Assembly (NCBI GenBank): GCA_030596185.1
Contig: JAUVKP010000082.1
Span: 1 to 5,654, forward strand
Length of the DNA: 5,654 nucleotides
Reading direction: 5' to 3'
Source: Fidelibacterota bacterium
GTDB taxonomy: Bacteria > Fidelibacterota > Fidelibacteria > Fidelibacterales > Fidelibacteraceae
The notes under the pieces were generated by a model. The model did no database searches and was not told the DNA's origin. It worked only from the letters and a program-made list of their open reading frames with translations. Of this stretch, positions 1-5,654 are shown piece after piece (positions within the stretch are counted from its first letter, which is position 1; each line of letters starts with the position of its first letter). The position numbers were made by a program, and so were the translations under genes.

Positions 1-19
1 TACATCGGCGTCCACCTCG

Positions 20-37
20 ATGTTTTTCAAAAAACAT
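20..37. repeat. Small AT-rich palindrome downstream of alaS
   Basis: ATGTTTTT (20-27) and AAAAACAT (30-37) are perfect inverted repeats separated by CA; in practice this is a 7-bp stem with a TCAA loop. It lies 18 bases beyond the alaS stop. In the alaS direction no T-run follows it, so it is a poor candidate for an alaS terminator. The remaining bases of 1-54 are too short to assign. Short open stretches exist on both strands (for example a plus-strand frame ending at TAG 40-42, and minus-strand starts ATG at 37 or TTG at 30), but none has a Shine-Dalgarno site or enough length to call. Confidence 0.4.
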
Positions 38-54
38 ATTAGATTTTAATTATG

Positions 55-2670
55 CTATAATAATGTCTCAATTTGTTCTAAAATTTCATCCAGTTTACCA
101 ACATCTTTCCCCCCGGCTGTTGCCATGTGGGGCTTGCCGCCACCACCGCCGCCAAGGGCTTTACCAAGTATGCGAACAATATTGCCGGCTTTTATGCCTT
201 CTTTAACAAGATCATCAGTTACAACACATAAGACTTGAGGTGTATCTTTGATCACGGCACCAAATATGGCAATACCACTTTTCATTTTTTCTCGAACTTT
301 GTCACCCAAGGCCTTTAATTGATCCATGTTTTCTACATCAACCCTATTAACAAACAGTGGTTTGTCGTCCAATTTTCGCTCATTTTGAAAATATAAATCA
401 ACATCCAGCGTCAGTAATTTGCTTTTTAATTCACTGTTCTCTTTTTCAAGATTGCGAACATAAGCATTCATGTTAATCACTTTTTCAAGGATCTCATCTT
501 CGGGGTGTTTCATTGCTTCCCTCAAACCACTCATAACAGTTTGCTGGATTTTTAAAACATCTAATGCCGCAATCCCCGAAATAGCCTCAATGCGGCGCAC
601 ACCGGAAGCAGTGGAACTTTCGCTGACGATAATAAACAAGCCAATATCGCCACTTCGTTCCACATGTGTTCCACCACAAAGTTCTTGTGATGTGTCTTTC
701 ATGGTAACAACACGAACTTCATCGCCATATTTTTCACCAAATAGGGCTTGTGCACCATCACGAATAGCTTCGGCATAGGGTTTGGTCTCTGTATCAACGG
801 AAATGTTCTGCATTATGCGCGTGTTAATACGTTGTTGTATATCAATTAGTTGTTCTACAGATACTTTTTCAAAATGGGTGAAATCAAAGCGCAGGCGATC
901 CGGCCCAACATATGACCCGGCCTGATGAACATGATCACCCAATACCGAACGTAATTCTGCATGCAATAAATGGGTCGCTGTGTGATTGCGAGCGGTATCG
1001 CGACGAATACTTTTCTGTACCTCAAGAGTTGCGGTAATAGGTTTTGTATTGCCCTCTAGAACAGACCCCTCAACAATATGCACAATATCGTCACCTATTT
1101 TTCTGGTATCGACTACATTGATTCTTGCGTCTGTTTTTATGCTATGTTTATGTAAGACAAGGTGCCCCTTATCACCAACTTGGCCGCCCGATTCAGCATA
1201 AAACGGTGTGTTCTCAAATACAAAATATGTGTGTGAATCATCCACTGCATACTTAAGTAATAAGGTTTCTGTCTTATAGGTGTTATAACCGGCAAATTTT
1301 GAAACTTTATCTTTTTCCAGAACGATCCATTTTAGATCTTCTGAACTTTTCATGGAAAATTTTCCGGCCGCCCGAGCACGTTCGCGCTGAGCCTCCATAA
1401 GTGCATTGACCGTTTCTTCATTGACCTGCAGGTTTTTTTCTTCTGCAAGAAGTCGTGTCAAATCAACTGGAAAACCAAAGGTATCGTAAAGCTTAAAAAC
1501 ATCTTCACTATTTAATATTTTTTCAGCGCTCTTTTTTGCCTGTTTTGCTATCTGGTCAAAAAGATCTAACCCTTTATCCAATGTGTTTCCAAAAGATTCT
1601 TCTTCGGCCCGAATAATACGCTGGATGTGTTCACGTTGATTTTTAATCTCCGGGTAAACATCTCCCAATACATGTGCAACGGCGGGAACAAGGCGATATA
1701 AAAATGGTTCTTTTAAATTCAATTCCCGACCAAATCTTGCAGCGCGGCGTAATATTCTTCGCAATACATAAGCTCGTCCCTCGTTTCCGGGAATTGCGCC
1801 ATCTGCAATGGCAACGGACAGCATGCGAGTATGATCGGCGATCACGCGATGCGGCATCCCTTTTTCGCCTTGATCGTAAGCGACATCTGATATCGTTTCT
1901 ATTTGTTCAATGATCGGTTTAAATAGATCTGTATCATAATTACTTGTTTTTCCATTTATGACCGCGACAATTCGCTCAAAACCCGCTCCTGTATCAATAT
2001 ATTTTTGACCCAAGGAATGCAGTTCGCCATTTTCGTCACGATTATATTGTATAAAAACAAGATTCCATAATTCCATGTATTCGGGATCATCGGTATTTAC
2101 TTTTAAAGGGTCTTGATTTTCGATATCTTCACCACTGTAATAATGTATCTCTGAGCAGGGGCCGCAGGGACCGGTCTCACCCATGGACCAGAAATTATCT
2201 TTTTCACCTGATTTTAGTAAATGTGTGGGGCCTAAATTTGGTATATTTTTCCATATCTCATATGCTTCGTCATCTTCAGTATATACGGTAGCGTATAATC
2301 TTTTGGGGTCAAGTTCCCAAACTTCGGTAAAAAGTGTCCACGCCCAATTAATGGCTTCTTTTTTATAATAATCGCCAAAGCTCCAACTTCCCAGCATTTC
2401 AAAAAATGTGTGATGATAATGGTCGTAACCGACAGCCTCAAGATCGTTATGCTTCCCGCTGACACGGATACATTTTTGCGAATTTACAGCCCGTTTGAAT
2501 GGTGCTTGTGTCTCACCAAGAAAATATGATTTAAATTGGTTCATTCCGGCATTTGTAAACAATAGCGTTGGATCATTTTGTGGGATAACCGGTGCTGAAG
2601 GAACTACGGTATGTCCTAATGTCTTCTCAAAATATTCTATAAACTGTTTTCTTATCGTTTTAGAGTTCAT
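55..2670 (-). CDS. alaS: Alanyl-tRNA synthetase (AlaRS), complete
   Basis: This cytoplasmic class II synthetase charges tRNA-Ala with alanine and hydrolyses mischarged Ser/Gly-tRNA-Ala. It has 871 residues, close to the usual bacterial length (about 875). Visible in order: the N-terminal opening with 'GHTVVPSAPVIP' (19-30); class II motif 1 region 'LLFTNAGMNQFK' (36-47); motif 2 region 'HTFFEMLGSWSFG' (87-99); 'DTGAGFERI' (226-234); motif 3 'GNEGRAYVLRRILRR' (295-309). The editing domain has H563 and H567 in 'HTATHLLH' plus C665 and H669 in 'CGGTHV', the usual zinc-binding set. A charged, coiled-coil-like stretch (about 735-755) leads to the C-Ala/DHHA1 domain with its glycine-rich 'GGGGGGKPHMATAGG' (839-853). 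The start is supported by AAGGA five bases upstream and by alignment of the N-terminus with the family. The stop is TAG. No frameshift or missing key residue was seen. It lies 148 bp downstream of the propeller gene on the same strand, probably with its own promoter. Confidence 0.98.
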   Translation of the reverse strand: MNSKTIRKQFIEYFEKTLGHTVVPSAPVIPQNDPTLLFTNAGMNQFKSYFLGETQAPFKRAVNSQKCIRVSGKHNDLEAVGYDHYHHTFFEMLGSWSFGDYYKKEAINWAWTLFTEVWELDPKRLYATVYTEDDEAYEIWKNIPNLGPTHLLKSGEKDNFWSMGETGPCGPCSEIHYYSGEDIENQDPLKVNTDDPEYMELWNLVFIQYNRDENGELHSLGQKYIDTGAGFERIVAVINGKTSNYDTDLFKPIIEQIETISDVAYDQGEKGMPHRVIADHTRMLSVAIADGAIPGNEGRAYVLRRILRRAARFGRELNLKEPFLYRLVPAVAHVLGDVYPEIKNQREHIQRIIRAEEESFGNTLDKGLDLFDQIAKQAKKSAEKILNSEDVFKLYDTFGFPVDLTRLLAEEKNLQVNEETVNALMEAQRERARAAGKFSMKSSEDLKWIVLEKDKVSKFAGYNTYKTETLLLKYAVDDSHTYFVFENTPFYAESGGQVGDKGHLVLHKHSIKTDARINVVDTRKIGDDIVHIVEGSVLEGNTKPITATLEVQKSIRRDTARNHTATHLLHAELRSVLGDHVHQAGSYVGPDRLRFDFTHFEKVSVEQLIDIQQRINTRIMQNISVDTETKPYAEAIRDGAQALFGEKYGDEVRVVTMKDTSQELCGGTHVERSGDIGLFIIVSESSTASGVRRIEAISGIAALDVLKIQQTVMSGLREAMKHPEDEILEKVINMNAYVRNLEKENSELKSKLLTLDVDLYFQNERKLDDKPLFVNRVDVENMDQLKALGDKVREKMKSGIAIFGAVIKDTPQVLCVVTDDLVKEGIKAGNIVRILGKALGGGGGGKPHMATAGGKDVGKLDEILEQIETLL

Positions 2671-2675
2671 TCTAT

Positions 2676-2680
2676 TCCTT
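2676..2680 (-). promoter_or_regulatory. Ribosome binding site of alaS
   Basis: On the minus strand the sequence reads AAAAAGGAATAGAATG. The AAGGA core lies five bases before the ATG at 2670, a normal Shine-Dalgarno distance. It fixes the alaS start, which also matches the conserved N-terminus of the family. Confidence 0.7.
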
Positions 2681-2761
2681 TTTAACGTTCGGTCATGTTT
2701 GTTAAATAAATGTAGGGAAAGATAAGGTGAAATTACAAAGTAAAAAGGTAAAAATCAAAAG

Positions 2762-2790
2762 TTTACAAATTATGTGAAATATATTGTAAA
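2762..2790 (-). terminator. Weak AT-rich hairpin after the propeller gene, possible terminator
   Basis: On the minus strand, arms TTTACAA (2784-2790) and TTGTAAA (2762-2768) can pair as a 7-bp stem with a 15-base loop. A T-rich run (CTTTTGATTTTT) follows, about 30 bases after the propeller stop codon. The stem has a single G-C pair and the loop is large, so it would be a poor intrinsic terminator. It also overlaps the proposed -10 element of the alaS promoter. No stronger terminator is visible in the 148-bp gap, so some readthrough into alaS is possible. Confidence 0.2.
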
Positions 2791-2811
2791 TAGGGTAATT
2801 ATCGCTTACAA
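2783..2811 (-). promoter_or_regulatory. Candidate sigma70-like promoter for alaS
   Basis: Read on the minus strand, TTGTAA (2806-2811, 4 of 6 matches to the -35 consensus) is followed after exactly 17 bp by TACAAT (2783-2788, 5 of 6 matches to the -10 consensus). Transcription would start near 2776 and give a leader of roughly 105 bases before alaS. The region is AT-rich, so such matches arise by chance. If the organism uses a Bacteroidota-type primary sigma factor (-33 TTTG, -7 TAnnTTTG), this call would be wrong. The leader shows no T-box or other recognisable riboswitch. Confidence 0.3.
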
Positions 2812-2818
2812 ACCACGA

Positions 2819-5158
2819 TCATTCAACCGCAAACTTTGTTGTTGCCTTTAAGCCATCAATATTGGTAATAAATATAAGATAAATACCTCGCGGAATATAT
2901 TTGCCGTTGGGTAGAACGCCATCCCAGACGATCTGTTTTTCTTGATTTTCTACAGCATCGGCAGCAAACTGATGAACAACCCGGCCATCGAGAGTAGTAA
3001 TACGTACCCGACTTTGTTCGGCAAGTCCATCAATGGCAAGATAGGGATCAACGCCGGGATGAAATGGCTGTGGAAATACAATTACCTCATCCATGGAAGT
3101 TCGTTCTTCTGTCCAGGCTATCTCATAACGGCTTAGTCCCGATGCTGTCAGCAAATAAGCATAACCGTTCTTTGTGTCAAAAACGAGATCATATACCACA
3201 TCATCAAGAAGTTGTGAGTTATTGGTTGTTAGTCCATTCCCCTCATCAAACCAGCGATTATTATTTAGATAAATTTGAACACCCTGGCTTTGTGTCAATA
3301 TCCATTTATTGCCCTTTGGATCAATTCTAATTTTTATAGGAATCATCCCACTCAAACCATCAATTGTCGGGTTCATGCTAAAGTCGGTATTATTTGTAAA
3401 AGATGTTGGCGTACGAATCATTTGAACACCAGAAGCTGTGGCCGCCCATATATTCCCCGTGAGAGGGTCAAGATCAACTGAATAAACATCATTGGAGGCT
3501 AAGCCGTCAGACGTAGTGATCAATGCCCAAACTCCCGAATTTTGATCATAAACGGTAATCCCGCCGGTTGTTCTTGGTATATCCGATTGACGAGCTTCAT
3601 TGGCGATCCAAAGCCGACCGTAATTGTCAAATATCATTTCACGGGCAAGAATCTGCAGATTGTCATCCGATTCTTCTTTAGAAAATTTTATTATCTCACC
3701 ATTCGGGCGAATTTTCAACAGCGTTTGTGCGGCAAGAGTGTGAACATTCAACGCCCAGATATTTCCATATTTATCTTCAGCTATACCGCGCATTTTTAGA
3801 TAATATGAGCTTCCCCCCAATTCTTGAGTACCCTCGATAACACCATTGCTTGTATCATAGACCGTATAGGAAGAAAGATCATTTAAATCGATTCTCTGAA
3901 GTGCACCGGGACCTTCTACCCCCGAAACCGGGTGGGAAGTAACATCCGTGATTGAGCAAAACAGTTCACCTGTTGATGAAACCATTGCATCATATACTGC
4001 GGTTTGACCGCCAATTGAATAAGCTATATTCAGTGTGTCGGCCGAGAACCTTTCATATAACTTTTCTTCATGTAAATTTTCGCCATCGCTTGAAAATACA
4101 AGATTGTGCCAACTCTTACCATCAAGAATGGAAACACCGCTCAAACCACAAACTGCAACTTTCTGATCCGCCGTAATAGCAAGAGCATTTGCTTTAAGAC
4201 TTAAAGATGTATTGGGAATAAACTGAGTCCGGCCGGTTCCATTGGGTAAAACACGTGATATCCCTCTGTTTTCTTCAGAGACCCAGAGCGTATCGCCCTG
4301 AAAAGAAAAACCGCTCATTTCGTTATTCGAAATATAAATGCTTTCACCTGTCAATGCATTATAAATAGTGTGTTGGGTTGCATAATACAATTCGTTACTG
4401 TTTTTATAAAACGAAAGACTCTCTTCATTACCTTCCATTATCTTATTTTCAACCCCACGATAACAACTATAAAGATCGTTATTTTCATTAACAAAAAAAA
4501 GGCTGTCACCAAAATCGCTCAAACATTGTAGTGTTGAGCTACTGTCAAGATCCACAGGCTCCCAAGCACTCTCGGGTTTTAAATTTGCATGATACAACCA
4601 TGCTTTTTTTAACCCTTTGTCGGTCGCAATAAATATGCTGTCGCCAACAATTACTATATCATAAATAGCTTCGGGATTATCTGGAAATTGATTATATGTA
4701 TCCTGAAAAATATATCGATTGTTGTTCTTGACAAAATGAGCGATCTCGGGAGTAAAATCATTCATATACCCGGCAAGAACATTTTCATTATTTCCGGTAA
4801 ATGCCGACACTTCGATAAATCCAAAATCAAAATAATCACTATTTCCGTTCGTGGAGCTATAACTAATTCCATCTATTCCCGAATCATAAGAATACCACTC
4901 ACTTCCATCACTATTTACAAAATAACGAAGAATATCAATATGTTTCAGGTGATTTGCATTGCTCTGTGTATTAAAACTTTTATCTTCTGTATCAAAGGCA
5001 ACGATTCCGCCATGGGAGGCTGCTCGAAGCGTGTTATCGGAAAAATGAAGATTTTTAAGGGTTAGCTGAGATCCATAGGACGCCCAATCACCTACTATGG
5101 CAGAAAGTACCCCTGTGCAAAAAAGTGTAAACAATAGGAGTGAGCGGAAAGCTTTCAT
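2819..5158 (-). CDS. Exported beta-propeller protein with C-terminal FlgD-like Ig domain, PorZ-like
   Basis: The product is 779 residues. It opens with a clear signal peptide (positive 'MKAFR', hydrophobic core 'SLLLFTLFCTGVL', likely cleavage after 'LSA', residue 20), so it is exported. The mature start 'IVGDWASYGS' is followed by many propeller-blade strands of the 'two-component regulator propeller' type: 'IYDIVIVGDSIFIATDKGL' (165-183), 'ANALAITADQKVAVCGLSGV' (323-342), 'RGIAEDKYGNIWAL' (457-470), 'MIFDNYGRLWIAN' (508-520), 'DGLASNDVYSVDLDP' then 'NIWAATASGVQMI' (551-581), 'IRIDPKGNKWILTQSQGVQ' (610-628) and 'YLLTASGLSRY' (668-678). The last ~85 residues form a FlgD/T9SS-like Ig sandwich: 'FPQPFHPG' (695-702), 'RITTLDGRVV' (719-728), 'WDGVLPNGKYIPRGIYLI' (745-762), ending 'KFAVE'. 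PorZ of the type IX secretion system has this layout and nearly this length, but that match is from memory, not from a search. There is no kinase or DNA-binding domain, so it is not a hybrid sensor. Its start overlaps the upstream SPOR gene by 4 bp (ATGA). An unrelated surface propeller protein is the main alternative. Confidence 0.85.
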   Translation of the reverse strand: MKAFRSLLLFTLFCTGVLSAIVGDWASYGSQLTLKNLHFSDNTLRAASHGGIVAFDTEDKSFNTQSNANHLKHIDILRYFVNSDGSEWYSYDSGIDGISYSSTNGNSDYFDFGFIEVSAFTGNNENVLAGYMNDFTPEIAHFVKNNNRYIFQDTYNQFPDNPEAIYDIVIVGDSIFIATDKGLKKAWLYHANLKPESAWEPVDLDSSSTLQCLSDFGDSLFFVNENNDLYSCYRGVENKIMEGNEESLSFYKNSNELYYATQHTIYNALTGESIYISNNEMSGFSFQGDTLWVSEENRGISRVLPNGTGRTQFIPNTSLSLKANALAITADQKVAVCGLSGVSILDGKSWHNLVFSSDGENLHEEKLYERFSADTLNIAYSIGGQTAVYDAMVSSTGELFCSITDVTSHPVSGVEGPGALQRIDLNDLSSYTVYDTSNGVIEGTQELGGSSYYLKMRGIAEDKYGNIWALNVHTLAAQTLLKIRPNGEIIKFSKEESDDNLQILAREMIFDNYGRLWIANEARQSDIPRTTGGITVYDQNSGVWALITTSDGLASNDVYSVDLDPLTGNIWAATASGVQMIRTPTSFTNNTDFSMNPTIDGLSGMIPIKIRIDPKGNKWILTQSQGVQIYLNNNRWFDEGNGLTTNNSQLLDDVVYDLVFDTKNGYAYLLTASGLSRYEIAWTEERTSMDEVIVFPQPFHPGVDPYLAIDGLAEQSRVRITTLDGRVVHQFAADAVENQEKQIVWDGVLPNGKYIPRGIYLIFITNIDGLKATTKFAVE
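5155..5158 (-). other. ATGA stop/start overlap joining the SPOR and propeller genes
   Basis: On the minus strand ATGA contains both the propeller start (ATG, 5158-5156) and the SPOR stop (TGA, 5157-5155). The sequence just upstream, GTGGCGGGAAA, has only a weak, close Shine-Dalgarno match. Translation of the propeller gene therefore probably depends in part on ribosomes finishing the SPOR gene. The signal peptide beginning exactly at this ATG supports the start choice. Confidence 0.85.
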
Positions 5159-5654
5159 TTTCCCGCCACTTTTATAACGATCCCATCTTCTGAAGGATAT
5201 TTTGATTTCAGATCAGACAAAGCGCTTTTTGCTTCACTATATGTTTCATAAGCACCAATCCGGACAATATATAAATATCCCGAGGTAATTTCTCTTATTG
5301 TGATAGCCACAGGATAACCACGCTCTTTAAAATAATTTTGTTTTTTATTAGCGTTGGCTTGAACAGAAAATGCGCCCACTTGAATTCTAAAATTGATTGC
5401 TTTTTTAAGCTGAGTGGTGATCTTTTCTTTTTGGGGCTCGGCTGAAGGTTTTACAATTGCTACAATTGGCTTTGGATTTAAATCAAGTTTTTCTTTTTCA
5501 ATAACCGGTTTTGCCTTGATCGCCGTTGGATTGTGCTCGGAAAGAATACTTATTTTGTTCTCTTCTGTTTTTCCGGGTGACTCAGCTATGTTTTTTTGAG
5601 CACGAGCTAAAACCATGCGATAATAGCTGTCGTTTCTGATGGGATCATGTTCAT
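5155..5654 (-). CDS. SPOR-domain protein, 5' end outside the window
   Basis: The reading frame is open from the window edge to a TGA at 5155-5157, giving 165 full codons. The first internal ATG is at 5616, but 12 codons upstream of it ('EHDPIRNDSYYR') remain open and read smoothly into 'MVLARAQKN', so the true start probably lies beyond 5654. The visible part begins with a helix-like segment, then a linker of about 60 residues rich in K, P and E ('KAKPVIEKEK', 'NPKPIVAIVKPSAEPQKEK'). It ends in one SPOR domain of about 77 residues: 'FRIQVGAFSVQANANK', 'YFKERGYPVAI', 'YLYIVRIGAYETYSEAK', 'LKSKYP'. SPOR domains bind peptidoglycan glycans lacking stem peptides, so the domain should sit in the periplasm, either membrane-anchored or on a lipoprotein; the anchor is not in view. 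The stop overlaps the ATG of the propeller gene, which points to translational coupling and a shared envelope role. The N-terminal half cannot be classified from this fragment. Confidence 0.88.
   Translation of the reverse strand, partial: EHDPIRNDSYYRMVLARAQKNIAESPGKTEENKISILSEHNPTAIKAKPVIEKEKLDLNPKPIVAIVKPSAEPQKEKITTQLKKAINFRIQVGAFSVQANANKKQNYFKERGYPVAITIREITSGYLYIVRIGAYETYSEAKSALSDLKSKYPSEDGIVIKVAGK

Noticed and set aside
470..778. Plus-strand open frame of 102 codons opposite alaS
   Set aside because: It is antisense to the conserved AlaRS editing region, has no family resemblance and no ribosome binding site worth noting. It is a shadow of alaS.
2232..2465. Minus-strand open frame of 77 codons in another frame inside alaS
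   Set aside because: It overlaps the conserved catalytic core of alaS. Its residues are a frame-shifted reading of the same codons, with no evidence of a real alternative product.
55..2670. Possible frameshift or loss of editing function in alaS
   Set aside because: The frame is uninterrupted over 871 codons. The HxxxH, CxxxH, motif 2, motif 3 and C-Ala glycine-rich signatures are all present in order.
2671..2818. T-box riboswitch or other leader RNA upstream of alaS
   Set aside because: T-box leaders control many synthetase genes in Firmicutes, but the conserved T-box sequence and a strong terminator helix are absent, and the gap is too short and AT-rich.
4688..5065. Plus-strand open frame of 125 codons opposite the propeller gene
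   Set aside because: It lies wholly antisense to a gene with a clear signal peptide and domain structure. Its translation is dominated by I, K and S with no recognisable domain, as expected from the complement of AT-rich coding DNA.
2819..5158. Hybrid two-component sensor, suggested by the regulator-propeller repeats
   Set aside because: After the propeller blades the protein ends in an Ig-like sandwich. There is no transmembrane helix, histidine kinase, receiver or DNA-binding domain.

Overview
The window shows three protein-coding genes, all on the minus strand, so transcription runs from high to low coordinates. In that order they are the 3' part of a SPOR-domain gene (5155 to beyond 5654), a secreted beta-propeller protein of 779 residues with a C-terminal FlgD-like Ig domain (2819-5158), and alaS for alanyl-tRNA synthetase (55-2670). 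No rRNA, tRNA, CRISPR array, transposase or large repeat was found.

The organism looks like a Gram-negative bacterium of the FCB superphylum. The DNA is moderately AT-rich by eye. The propeller protein ends in a 'PQPF ... LDGRVV ... WDG ... NGKYIPRGIYL' module, a type of C-terminal domain widespread on exported proteins of Bacteroidota and relatives such as Marinimicrobia, Calditrichota, KSB1 and Fibrobacterota. The size and layout of that protein (signal peptide, long beta-propeller region, short terminal beta-sandwich) recall PorZ, a surface component of the type IX secretion system. A Marinimicrobia-like lineage is my best guess, but no taxonomic marker search could be run.

The SPOR gene and the propeller gene overlap by 4 bp (ATGA), so they form a tightly coupled two-gene unit or the end of a longer operon. 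The SPOR protein should bind peptidoglycan in the periplasm, and the propeller protein should be exported to the periplasm, outer membrane or surface, so the pair looks like an envelope module. A 148-bp AT-rich gap separates this unit from alaS. It holds a plausible sigma70-like promoter for alaS and a weak AT-rich hairpin, so alaS is probably transcribed at least partly on its own. AlaRS is complete, with aminoacylation, editing and C-Ala signatures intact.

The last 54 bases beyond alaS (1-54) contain a small AT-rich palindrome and cannot be assigned to a gene. The only part of the window that may be under-described is the SPOR/PorZ-like pair; the rest is ordinary housekeeping sequence.
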